A stretch of 55,316 nucleotides of DNA from an uncultured Lachnospiraceae bacterium (GTDB taxonomy: Bacteria; Bacillota; Clostridia; Lachnospirales; Lachnospiraceae), in the NCBI GenBank assembly GCA_902760755.1, contig CACWHK010000028.1, positions 1 to 55,316 of the forward strand, given 5' to 3'. Positions within the stretch are counted from its first letter, which is position 1; each line of letters opens with the position of its first letter. Below, piece after piece: positions 19,201 through 26,894 of the stretch. The translations under genes and the position numbers were made by a program. A model generated the notes under the pieces. The model did no database searches. It was not told the origin of the DNA and saw nothing but the letters and a program-made list of their open reading frames with translations.

Positions 19201-20590
19201 CATCCTGTGTCAGCTTCCTTGCCTCGGCCAGCTCCTTCTCCAGCTGGACCTGTTCCTTTTCCACGGACTCTTCCTGCCGTCTGGTCCGCATCACCTCTTC
19301 TGTCAGAAGCTTCCGGATGGCTGCCACCACCGGTGCGATATCCGTCACCTCTTCTCCCTGGCTCTCTGCCAGAAGGCTCTGCAGCTTCTTATCCTCTTCC
19401 ACCCGGTCCAGATAGTCCAGCTCCGCGCGTCTACGGTTCAGCTTCTCCTGCCGTACGGATGCCTCCTGCTCCGCTGCACGTACCTCTTCCCTGAGGGCAT
19501 TCTCTTTGTTTCGAAGTCCCTCCAGCTCCCGCTCCAGCTTCGTGGTCTTTAAGATCTCCACGGCTGCCCGGGCGGTGTCGGACTCTGCCTCAGCCTGCTC
19601 CACTTCCTTCTGCAGGGTCTCAGCCTGCTCCTCCCTCCTGGCACGGGCTGCATCCAGCGTAAGATACACATCTCCGATGCCCTTCAGGAACTCTGCCCGC
19701 TCCGCGTACAGTCCGGAGAAGGATTCGATCCGGTCCCGAAGCAGTGCGATCAGCTCAGCCTCATGGTCAAAGTTTGCAATATCCCGCTTCTTCTCCGCAA
19801 GCTGCCTCAGCTGCTCCCGGATACTCATAAGAAGGGCCGCAGCCGAGTGCTCCTGACTCTCCTCCTGCTCCGTCTTCACGAGATAGGCCTTCTCGATGAT
19901 CTCTTCGATCAGAAGGTCCTCCACCACCTTCCTGGTGGTGCGGTAGTTTGTCTCAAAGTATGTCCGGACATGTCCCTCGGTCTTATTGATACCCCGGACG
20001 ATCTCCCACTGACTCTCGATGATGCCGTATTTGCTGATGAACCGCTGATACTCTCCCTTCCGGTCGAAGACGAATACCTCGATCCGGTTCTCTCTTCTTG
20101 CCAGATCATGGAGATAGTTCTTCAGTGCCTGATAGGTCATCCGCTCGGATCCTTCCGAAAGGGGAAGGTTCACGATATCATGCTTGTTATATTCCTGATA
20201 GAAGATGCAGTAATTGAAGTACTCCACCGACGCAACTTCGCGGCTTTCATCCTCGCTGCGGTCTCTGGCCTTTCTTGCGCAGAATCCGGTGGTCATATAG
20301 CGCATACCGTCCTTTACGTCCGCCGGGTCCAGCTTCCACTCGATCAGGGAGTGGATGGTGGTATTCCCGCAGTTCTCCCGAAAGAGCTTCTCCAGCGGCT
20401 GCTTATCATCCAGCGTACAGTTGGGGATCATGCACTGCATCAGAAGCAGCATAAGAACACTCTTTCCGCCTCCGTTTGCCAGGTCGTAGAGTGTGTTCTG
20501 CCCGTAGAGACGCATGGTGAAGTCATCATAGGCCTGCGTCCCGAAATTGTATTTTACGTTATTCACCCGAATGCGATTGATGCTGGGCAT
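16205..20590 (-). CDS. SMC/MukB-type ATPase, Wadjet JetC-like (MksB-like)
   Basis: A 1461-residue chromosome-structure-type ATPase. The N-terminal head has LYDLANGGGKSVLMLL (GKS at residues 42-44), a Walker A loop lacking the usual first glycine. Residues about 280-1270 are long coiled coil rich in Glu, Arg, Leu and Ala with a hinge-like globular part near 610-760. The C-terminal head has a signature-like GSTGQSQGIYIQF (about 1335) and Walker B TIFIDNPFGAAKD (Asp at about 1374) with Asn where most SMCs have Glu. An SD (GGAGG) precedes the ATG. It follows the JetB-like gene by 39 bp. In Wadjet, JetABC loads on small circular DNA and JetD cuts it. No JetD lies nearby. Confidence 0.85.
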   Translation of the reverse strand: MPSINRIRVNNVKYNFGTQAYDDFTMRLYGQNTLYDLANGGGKSVLMLLLMQCMIPNCTLDDKQPLEKLFRENCGNTTIHSLIEWKLDPADVKDGMRYMTTGFCARKARDRSEDESREVASVEYFNYCIFYQEYNKHDIVNLPLSEGSERMTYQALKNYLHDLARRENRIEVFVFDRKGEYQRFISKYGIIESQWEIVRGINKTEGHVRTYFETNYRTTRKVVEDLLIEEIIEKAYLVKTEQEESQEHSAAALLMSIREQLRQLAEKKRDIANFDHEAELIALLRDRIESFSGLYAERAEFLKGIGDVYLTLDAARARREEQAETLQKEVEQAEAESDTARAAVEILKTTKLERELEGLRNKENALREEVRAAEQEASVRQEKLNRRRAELDYLDRVEEDKKLQSLLAESQGEEVTDIAPVVAAIRKLLTEEVMRTRRQEESVEKEQVQLEKELAEARKLTQDARIELAVTERELALAETERSAVRDRVSAVNATLEAPSLTPPSLLLTEAEKERREILQRVAELGRGREKMEMEVANLRQQLLEKESEAAELTRQAERWKAEEDARNARAARCSELARIYHAEEEDLHDAILKKLSRDIARLSELERELLTIEKRSKRVREGHLIDDSEDVAKVLSYITTRHGVSAMFGADYLAQLPKEERQELLTANPELPYGIVTRDYKKLAADENLRTLETEHTAVRIYDLEELQEAAEVSEYWFYVHPGREYFLSEETGKRLLAVLSESAENARTERSFLEDAVRTQQGDLEFLMREESALHSVNPEEELSICQKEALELRKALESAEGTLAAGREEEGALEDRLQSLETKCGALKELAGLQEELDRLEASIREHSQTVQRLQKAITTRSVEEEEKDRVLHGLRESRQQLEVVIERTEMTWKEQYEAYEQPGVAPVKRGTLEELTGQFRRWKQTMSGVEESLAKRQMLQDTLTQSMKRLEASILERGQSLEELEAAYKKGEILPGERAGLAGEETLLREVRDRLKVKQDELAERTAAVQHLTGSIEYAIENIKAAYGEYTAQPLSAEELERAIPEAEERKKTSGKRLAEAREALKTFQKQSQESEGLYREAGRLTERYRIDLSGAEVLSCPENQLHRDFEELLLRLDRNDKSLEKAKSQMLRTKGQVTQTLMDLGAATLSVSIRDDAELPGSKAAAESLAKRLTDMEELIRLERSRVEQGLSDMEKLKENFVEQCVERCLDVRTELDKLQSLSQIKMRSSLGGTEEKGSEEMVQMIRLSIPYVKDEFLRQRMSEHIDRIVAEADAKKTEAEQHRYLQSELALKRLFGVIVTDMNKIRLQLYKRERIREQSRYLKYEEAVGSTGQSQGIYIQFLISVINYISGMYSMQDSGNRTKTIFIDNPFGAAKDIYIWEPIFELLRTNHVQLIVPSRGATPEITGRFDVNYVLGQQMAGGKALTVVTQYSSRTSEEAVEYHALEYEQATFDFI

Positions 20591-20629
20591 GTTCCAAACC
20601 TCCGGTATCTATGTCAAATGTATCGCCGT

Positions 20630-21367
20630 TCACTCTTCTGCTGTTTCCGCTGCTCCCGTCTCCTCGGACGCTCCCAGCAGCTGGTAGATCCGGCCCTTAC
20701 CGTCTTCGAAGTAGCCTTCCACGATGGCACGGAAGCGGTCCGTGGGATAGAACCGGTCTTCCACTGCCAGGAAGAGCTTCTCTCCCTGCAGGAAGTTCAT
20801 GGTCAGCTTTACAAAGCCCATGCGGGATCCTCGGCTGGCCTTATTCCGGTCCTTATCTTCGTTGGTCATCAGAGGGAGCTCATGCCAGAGCAGCGCCACG
20901 GAGCGGAAGCCTTCCTGCTCTGCGGAGGTCTGGTTGAAGACTTCGTTCTCTTTCACGATCTGCTCCGCTGCCTGACTTACCAGCTGCATCAATTCTTCGA
21001 GGCGGACGTATTCCTTCACCTGGTAGGTGGCGGAGTCCGTGTAGAAGAAGAGCAGGGCCTGGTACATGATAAAGTAGACCAGGTAGAGCTCGCGGTTTCT
21101 GCGAAGGCCGAGGATCCGCTTCAGGTCGTCGTTGGTGTAGCCGAAGACTTTGTTGCCTTCGCCGGCGGTGACGAAGAGGGTTTCGTTGTATTCGTAGACG
21201 GAAATGTTCAGACGGGCGAGGAGCTTCGTAACCAGCTCATAGACTTCCGCGTTCGCGTAGTACGACTGGTAGAGCTCCGAAGTGCCGGGACGGTTTTTAG
21301 AGATTTCGTCGCCGGACATCAGGATGCTGAATATTTCCATCGCTTTTGAGAGTATTTTTTCTTCCAT
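20630..21367 (-). CDS. Wadjet JetB-like / MksE-like condensin subunit
   Basis: The 245-residue protein lies between the kleisin-like and SMC-like genes, the place of JetB/MksE in Wadjet and MksBEF operons. It is predicted all-helical and winged-helix rich (YELVTKLLARLNISVYEYNETLFV, then YTNDDLKRILGLRRNRELYLVYF). The C-terminus is acidic. No catalytic motif is seen, as expected for a kleisin-binding KITE protein. Its weak ribosome-binding site (AAAAGGACT, about 14 nt from the ATG) lies 19 nt after the end of the 171-bp structured element, which may control its translation. Assignment rests mainly on context and size. Confidence 0.72.
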   Translation of the reverse strand: MEEKILSKAMEIFSILMSGDEISKNRPGTSELYQSYYANAEVYELVTKLLARLNISVYEYNETLFVTAGEGNKVFGYTNDDLKRILGLRRNRELYLVYFIMYQALLFFYTDSATYQVKEYVRLEELMQLVSQAAEQIVKENEVFNQTSAEQEGFRSVALLWHELPLMTNEDKDRNKASRGSRMGFVKLTMNFLQGEKLFLAVEDRFYPTDRFRAIVEGYFEDGKGRIYQLLGASEETGAAETAEE

Positions 21368-21386
21368 GGATTTTGTTAGTCCTTTT

Positions 21387-21557
21387 TTGAGACGGCGCTT
21401 GGTCCTTCGCCACGGCTGCTATTTTCGGGGCCCGGCTCGCGCCTTAGTCATGGGTGCCCCTTGCGGTTCTAAGCTTCCCACTTCGTGCTTCGCACTCGTG
21501 GATTGCTAAGAACCGAGACCCATGATGACCCCGAAAACAGCACCGTGTCCGGACTGG
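21387..21557 (-). repeat. 171-bp structured hairpin repeat, copy 1
   Basis: Near-identical to 40275-40445: the same 171-bp length, no gaps and 7 differences. It folds as one long hairpin. Helix 1 is 21411-21430 with 21529-21547, with one bulged base at 21416. Helix 2 is 21448-21455 with 21518-21525. Helix 3 is 21465-21481 with 21498-21514. The apical GTGC/GCAC stem closes a 3-nt loop. The second copy changes CAT to TTC at 21449-21451 and ATG to GAA at 21522-21524, keeping all three pairs. An A-C mismatch on the plus strand (21421/21538) is a G-U pair on the minus strand, so a minus-strand RNA is favoured. It lies in the jetA-jetB gap. Confidence 0.9.
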
Positions 21558-21668
21558 GCGCGCCTGTAAACAACACGCCTAAATCAAACTTAACCTAAGC
21601 AGCTAGCGCCTCTAATGGTAAAGCGTTAATAATTTACTAGTTATCGTTTAAACTACAAAGAGGGATTA
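21558..21668. other. Remaining jetA-jetB intergenic spacer
   Basis: AT-rich 111 bp between the hairpin element and the JetA-like stop. It has an imperfect inverted repeat around 21622-21654 but no coding frame, promoter or clear terminator that I can support. Confidence 0.4.
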
Positions 21669-23222
21669 TTACTTATTTGATTCTCCACAGGAGAAGGTCA
21701 TGGTACGAACCGTGCCCAAGGGAGTGTCTGTCTCGTCAAACAACTCAACCTCGTCGGAACCATAAGTAATCGTCAGCGTCATGCGCTCGAAGCGGTGTTT
21801 TTCTTCGTCGGTGAAGTGCTTGCCGGCGTAGGCTTCGAGGAAGGTTTCGGGTTCTTCGAAGCTTTCCTTCCAGACGTAGCGGTCTTTCTTCGCCAGGTGG
21901 ACGAGGAAGGCGTAGTAGTCGCGGTTCCGGTAGATCTCTTTGCCGAACTTGATCTCCAGGATGGCGTTGAATTCGGGGAGGGTAACGGTGTCCCAGCGTT
22001 CCAGGCGGCTGAGGAGCTCGCGCAGCAGTCGGACGAAGTTTTCTCCGATCATGCGGCTCAGGCGTTCGTCTTCGTATTCGAAACCGAGGTCCGGGGCTTC
22101 GTGTTCGCGGCGCTCGGTCAGGTCTTCTTCCTCCCGGGCTTCGCTGACCAGCTTATCGATGCTGAAGACGGACAGGGTTTTCCTGCGCCGTGGAAGGAGA
22201 AGCGGGGACAGGATGAGTTCCATCTTCGCGGGATCATCCCGTTCCTGCATGGTCCGAAGGGCGGTAAGGAAGTCAAATGCAGGTCTAAGCTGCCGTACCT
22301 TGGAGCGTTCCACCATTTCATCGGCCATACGAGAGAGGCTTGCGGCTTCTTCCATCAGCAGCCGGTGGCTCTCGATGGTCTTCTTCAGCTCGGTCTCCAG
22401 GTTTGCGATATCCTTTCCGACGCCGGGTGCGCTTTCTCCCGCGGCGGACATTTCCGCGAGCCGGGCAACGGCCTTATCCACCAACGCCTTGTTTTTCCGG
22501 AAGGACTCTCGTTCCTGATCAAACCACTTGGAGATTTCCGCCATGTAGTCCTCGCAGGCGCGGACACCGGCGCGGATATCGGTCCGAAGCAGGGAAACGG
22601 CGGCTTCCCGTTCTTTCCGGAGGCGAAGGACCTCCAGGTTGATCCGGCGTACCACGTCGATTCCACCCCGGAAGTTCTCGGTGCGGATCATCTTTTCCAG
22701 CAGAAGCTGTTCCGTGGTGATCTTGCTTTCGTCTCTTACTTCCTTGGTGGAAAGGTAGAACTCGATCCCGTCCGCGGTGATGCTGTAGGTCACTTCTCCG
22801 TCCCGCACCACGCTTTCCACCAGCCGGACATAGCCCTGACAGCGGGCGTGCTTTTCCGGATCGTAGAAGGGAAAGATAAAGGGTCTTCCGTCATTCCGGA
22901 TCTTATCAAAGAGAAAACGGACCAGCTCTGCTTCCTCCTCCCGGGGAATGGTCAGTTCAAAGTCCCGCCGCAGCACGGCGGTAAGGAACTTCTCCACCTC
23001 CGGATAGGAAACTGTCCGTCCGTTCATCTGGTTTTCCTGGATCAGATACCGAAGCAGGGCCATGGTGATATAGCCCATGTCCAGCTCCTGGAATCTTCCC
23101 TCTTTATACTGGCTGAGTGTGGTTTCCTGTAGCACAAAAAACGGATAGTACTTCTTCAGGTACAGCATCCGCTCCGTCTGATTCTTCAGAATATCGTCGA
23201 TCAGGATATGCTCTTCTGCCAT
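21669..23222 (-). CDS. Wadjet JetA-like / MksF-like kleisin
   Basis: The ATG at 23222 (GGGAGATC ribosome-binding site) gives 517 residues; the frame is open further upstream, but that part overlaps a promoter and a terminator. The N-terminal third looks like tandem winged helices (YITMALLRYLIQENQ, then ITADGIEFYLSTKEV, a MukF/MksF-like segment). The middle is coiled coil (about 190-330), and the C-terminal part is another winged-helix region, as in bacterial kleisins that bridge SMC heads. It resembles the JetA subunit of Wadjet-type operons. It is the first gene of the operon, with its own promoter. Confidence 0.75.
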   Translation of the reverse strand: MAEEHILIDDILKNQTERMLYLKKYYPFFVLQETTLSQYKEGRFQELDMGYITMALLRYLIQENQMNGRTVSYPEVEKFLTAVLRRDFELTIPREEEAELVRFLFDKIRNDGRPFIFPFYDPEKHARCQGYVRLVESVVRDGEVTYSITADGIEFYLSTKEVRDESKITTEQLLLEKMIRTENFRGGIDVVRRINLEVLRLRKEREAAVSLLRTDIRAGVRACEDYMAEISKWFDQERESFRKNKALVDKAVARLAEMSAAGESAPGVGKDIANLETELKKTIESHRLLMEEAASLSRMADEMVERSKVRQLRPAFDFLTALRTMQERDDPAKMELILSPLLLPRRRKTLSVFSIDKLVSEAREEEDLTERREHEAPDLGFEYEDERLSRMIGENFVRLLRELLSRLERWDTVTLPEFNAILEIKFGKEIYRNRDYYAFLVHLAKKDRYVWKESFEEPETFLEAYAGKHFTDEEKHRFERMTLTITYGSDEVELFDETDTPLGTVRTMTFSCGESNK

Positions 23223-23248
23223 GATCTCCCACACACATTCACAAAAAA

Positions 23249-23282
23249 ATATCGTGGACCACCGTAAAGCAGTCCACGATAT
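23249..23282 (-). terminator. Intrinsic terminator of the cell-wall repeat protein gene
   Basis: A perfect 11-bp stem (ATATCGTGGAC/GTCCACGATAT) with a 12-nt loop is followed on the minus strand by seven T residues. It lies between the 1084-aa protein gene and the JetA-like gene. Confidence 0.8.
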
Positions 23283-23311
23283 ATTGTAGCATTTTTCACC
23301 TGCAATCACAA
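23283..23311 (-). promoter_or_regulatory. Promoter of the JetABC-like operon
   Basis: TTGTGA (23311-23306), 17 bp and TACAAT (23288-23283) on the minus strand. Predicted initiation near 23276 falls inside the left arm of the upstream gene's terminator, so transcripts from this promoter would escape that terminator while read-through transcripts would not. Confidence 0.6.
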
Positions 23312-23345
23312 GGATTTGCGGGCAAATTATTAAGCATTTTCAGGA

Positions 23346-26300
23346 TCAGTCGAAGAAGTATACCTTTCCGCCGATCTTCCAGATGCCGGTCAGCATGCGG
23401 CCATCCTCGCCAAAGTAACGATCCTCGTCATCTACCTTCTTCCAGGTATTTGTAACGATCTCACCGTTTGCATTTGCGTAATAGATTCCGCCACTGTAGT
23501 TCATATCCGTCGCATAGGAACTGTTATTGGTTACCAGTGCTCCGTCACTGCCGATCAGATAGGTCTTACCCTTTTCTGTAACCAGAGTTGATCTTTCTGC
23601 TTCGCCATCCTTGAAATAGTAATACTTTCCACCGGTCTTATACCAGCCGTTCTGAACCGCATGCTCCTTTACAAGAACGCCGTCAGAATTAAAGGTATAA
23701 AGCTTTCCGCTGATCACCCTGTCACCGGTCACTGCCCCGTAGGAGATATAGCACTGGGATGTACCGCGAACAGTCCAGCCATAGCTGTCCGCCTTGTTGT
23801 TGTCCATAAAGTAGAACCAGTTTCCGTTTACTCTCATCCAGCCCTTATAGCTTGTCTGGTCTACGCCATTGGAATCCGAATAATAAGCACCTACGTTTGA
23901 GTTGGTATGGAGATCGTTCTTTACCATGAAACTATCCCTAAAGGTATAGGTCTTTCCGCCGATCTTCTTCTCTCCGTCGACGAAATCGCCGGACTCGAAG
24001 TAATAGTAGTTAGACCCTGCCTCTACCCAGCCGTTCGGAAGTGTCTTTCCGATCTCCTTCAGGTATACACCTTCATAATCAAAGACGTACCATACGCCAT
24101 CGATCTGGCAAACGCCGGTGTAACGGCTGTAATAATCACCGAAGTAATACCACTTTCCGCTGATCTCCAGCCACTCATTCTTAGCAAGCTTGCCATTCTT
24201 CTTTACATAGTAGCCATTCTCATACTTATTCTTTCCGGTACCGGCAACCGCCCATCCCTGGGTCTTCTGATACTGTCCGTCATAGCGCAGCCAGTAACCG
24301 TCAGGCGAGGTGGTGTTCCGTCTCATGACACCGCCGGAGATATAGTAGTTTCCTACCCATCCGGTGTAAGGACTTCCGTCCTTGAAATAGTAATAGTTTC
24401 CGTCTGCCAGTGTCCAGCCGTCAGCCATCTTCTTTTGTGATGTGATCGCACCTGCCGTATTGATCGAAACCAGCTTATCACTTCTTACATTCGTTCTTGT
24501 AACCAGACGGTAGCTGTAATCAAACATATAATCCTTACCGTCAATGGTAACGATTCCGCCGTTTACCAGGAATCCGTCCTTCGCATAGTACCATTTTCCA
24601 TCTATCTGGTACCAGCCATTCTGCAGTCGTTTTCCGTCTGCCTTGAAAAGGGCTGTTCCCTGATAATCGATATACTGGATCGTATCAGTAAGCATCCTTC
24701 CGTCATAGCCAAAGTAATACTCCTGCTTTCCGATCTTCAGAAGACCTTCTGCAACGCTTCCGTCCTTCTTTACATAGTAGTAGGTTCCCTTGATCTCATT
24801 CCAACCGGAACCGGATGCCTTGCCGATATACTTGCCATCCGGACCATAGAGATACTTCTCGCCGTCGATCACGATAAGACCGCTCAGACGGTAACCCATT
24901 TCATTAAAGTAGTAGTAGTCATTACCGATCTTCTTTTCTCCGACTGCCAGCGCACCGGAACCGGTCACATAAAACTCATTTCCGCGCTTCCAGCCCTTGG
25001 TTCCTGCCAGGGTTCCGTCAAGATCAAAGAGATACATCTTTCCGTCAATTTCGTAGATATCGTTGACCACAGCATATCCATCTGCATCAAAGTAGTAATA
25101 CTGTCCGCCAACCTTCTTCCATGCAGACTTCAGGACCTTTCCTCCGGATACATAGGAGATCTTGTCTCTTACCGCATTGTGATAGTAGAAGCCGTCCTTT
25201 GTCACCTTGGAAACGATGCAGCTTGCATTTGCAAAGTACAGCTCTCCGTTAAGGGTAAAATACTCACCCTGCAGAGCCTTACCCTGTACGAAATAATACT
25301 GCTTCTTGGCAACCGTTCTCAGCCCTTCCAGTGCAGAGCCGTCCTTGCTGTAGTAATAATTATAGTACCAGGTACTCTTGTAGAGCTTTCCACCGGGCTT
25401 TGCACGGTAATACTTCGGATACTTCGTCTCGTAGTTCTCATCCCACATGGAAAACGTCTCATTATCATACATGACGCCGGCATCATTAAAGCCGTAGTAA
25501 TCCGAGCCGATCTGCATCACGGTTCCTCTGAAGAACTCTTCACCCGTGAAATAATAATACTTCTTCCCTGCCTGATTCCAGCCGGTCTTTGCTTCCTTCG
25601 CAACACCGTTCTCCCCGACCACATAAGCGATTCCCTCGGAGAACAGAGCCTGATCGGTATACATACCGTTATCGTACGTCTGGAAGATATACTTCTTTCC
25701 GCCGATGGTGGTCAAACCCTCTGCTGCCTTTCCGTCCGCGCCGTAGTAGTGCCATGTACTGCTCCAGCCATTATTATTCTCGTACCAGGCATTCACATAG
25801 AGAGGGCCATCATCCGTTGCGCGATAGGAGAAGGACTTGTCAAGATCATAATCGTAGCGGCTGAAGCCATAGCCCTTTGCCATAACACCGACATGGTTGA
25901 AATAATAGTAATTCTTTCCGATCTTAAGGACTTTATCTGTGGCTAATTCTCCGTCCTTCACATAATAGTAGTTACCGTTGGCCTGCTTCCAGCCATCACC
26001 TTCGCTGAGCACCGTCGCAACACCGTCAGCATCGGAAACAACCCACTTTCCGTCAATTTGTCCATAATAGCTCATCTGAAGTCTTCCGGCATAACCGAAG
26101 AGGTAGCTCTTGGTTCCGACCTTAACTACACCATCCGCAGCTTTCGCAGTCTTGGTATAATAATACCAGTTATAATCGTCCTGCTTATACCACTCTCCGG
26201 CGTACAGCTTTCCTCCTGCCTTTGCACGGTAGTTGGTGGATGTACCTGTCTCGTAATCATAGAAGCTGAAGGTCGCATCGTCATACATATAGCCATTCCA

Positions 26301-26600
26301 GTCAAAGCCATAGTATGCTCCATCGATCTTCATCACCTGATTCGTGACCTTAATGTCCTCCACATAGTACATGTAGCGACCGTCCTCGGTCTTCTGCCAT
26401 CCGTTTGCAGGAGCTGTAACCTCCTGAACAACGTCTGTTTCCTGAACCTCCTCTGCCTCGGCAGCCTCCGCTACCTCAGCCACGGCATCCACTTCTGCCA
26501 CATCCGTCTCTGCCGCATTTGCGTCCAGTTTGGCAGCAGGGATGATGGCTGCAAAGGACGCAACCAGAAGGCCCGTTTTCAGTAACCCTCGTTTCCTCAT
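23346..26600 (-). CDS. Large secreted cell-wall-binding repeat protein
   Basis: 1084 residues. A signal peptide (basic MRKRG, hydrophobic GLLVASFAAIIPA, cut after ANA near residue 30) is followed by an acidic Ala/Glu/Val linker. From about residue 66 to the end there are tandem repeats of roughly 20 residues of the choline-binding/glucan-binding type (GW....G.YYY..DG, then KIG...Y.F...G). No catalytic domain is visible, so the protein probably coats or bridges the wall or binds glycans outside the cell. It has its own promoter and terminator. Similar repeats occur in clostridial toxins, but no toxin domain is present here. Confidence 0.85.
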   Translation of the reverse strand: MRKRGLLKTGLLVASFAAIIPAAKLDANAAETDVAEVDAVAEVAEAAEAEEVQETDVVQEVTAPANGWQKTEDGRYMYYVEDIKVTNQVMKIDGAYYGFDWNGYMYDDATFSFYDYETGTSTNYRAKAGGKLYAGEWYKQDDYNWYYYTKTAKAADGVVKVGTKSYLFGYAGRLQMSYYGQIDGKWVVSDADGVATVLSEGDGWKQANGNYYYVKDGELATDKVLKIGKNYYYFNHVGVMAKGYGFSRYDYDLDKSFSYRATDDGPLYVNAWYENNNGWSSTWHYYGADGKAAEGLTTIGGKKYIFQTYDNGMYTDQALFSEGIAYVVGENGVAKEAKTGWNQAGKKYYYFTGEEFFRGTVMQIGSDYYGFNDAGVMYDNETFSMWDENYETKYPKYYRAKPGGKLYKSTWYYNYYYSKDGSALEGLRTVAKKQYYFVQGKALQGEYFTLNGELYFANASCIVSKVTKDGFYYHNAVRDKISYVSGGKVLKSAWKKVGGQYYYFDADGYAVVNDIYEIDGKMYLFDLDGTLAGTKGWKRGNEFYVTGSGALAVGEKKIGNDYYYFNEMGYRLSGLIVIDGEKYLYGPDGKYIGKASGSGWNEIKGTYYYVKKDGSVAEGLLKIGKQEYYFGYDGRMLTDTIQYIDYQGTALFKADGKRLQNGWYQIDGKWYYAKDGFLVNGGIVTIDGKDYMFDYSYRLVTRTNVRSDKLVSINTAGAITSQKKMADGWTLADGNYYYFKDGSPYTGWVGNYYISGGVMRRNTTSPDGYWLRYDGQYQKTQGWAVAGTGKNKYENGYYVKKNGKLAKNEWLEISGKWYYFGDYYSRYTGVCQIDGVWYVFDYEGVYLKEIGKTLPNGWVEAGSNYYYFESGDFVDGEKKIGGKTYTFRDSFMVKNDLHTNSNVGAYYSDSNGVDQTSYKGWMRVNGNWFYFMDNNKADSYGWTVRGTSQCYISYGAVTGDRVISGKLYTFNSDGVLVKEHAVQNGWYKTGGKYYYFKDGEAERSTLVTEKGKTYLIGSDGALVTNNSSYATDMNYSGGIYYANANGEIVTNTWKKVDDEDRYFGEDGRMLTGIWKIGGKVYFFD

Positions 26601-26705
26601 ATAGTTCCTCCTTTTTCCTTTTTCGGAGTCGCCTCCGTTCTCCGGAAATCAGGTTCCTCATTCGACGCCAAAACCATCCTTCCGATCAAAATACCCGATG
26701 AGAAC

Positions 26706-26714
26706 AGTATAGCA
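26706..26714 (-). promoter_or_regulatory. Extended -10 promoter of the cell-wall repeat protein gene
   Basis: Minus-strand TGCTATACT is an extended -10 box (TG, one base, TATACT) about 105 bp upstream of the ATG. The -35 region is weak (ATGCAT at 17 bp). Confidence 0.45.
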
Positions 26715-26780
26715 CAAATGCCGCTCCGATGCATCAGCGTTTTCCATGAAATTCTTACGTAAATGTAACGAAAACCAAAA

Positions 26781-26808
26781 ACGGCAGCTCCGTTTCCGAA
26801 GCTGCCGT
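26781..26808 (-). terminator. Intrinsic terminator after fba
   Basis: ACGGCAGCT/AGCTGCCGT 9-bp stem with a 10-nt loop, followed on the minus strand by TTTTTGGTTTT. It lies 87 bp after the fba stop. Confidence 0.85.
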
Positions 26809-26894
26809 AAATGTACATTTATTCGATTGGTGCCTCTTCCTGCCCCGAGATCTGACTGAAATCAATCGCTAAAAGCATGTTACTCCTGCGTTAC

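Noticed and set aside
19763-21349. Long plus-strand open frame (528 codons)
   Set aside because: It is the antisense shadow of the JetB-like and JetC-like genes, has no ribosome-binding site and no protein-like composition.
23346-26600. Clostridial toxin
   Set aside because: The repeats resemble the toxin C-terminal region but there is no glycosyltransferase or protease domain.
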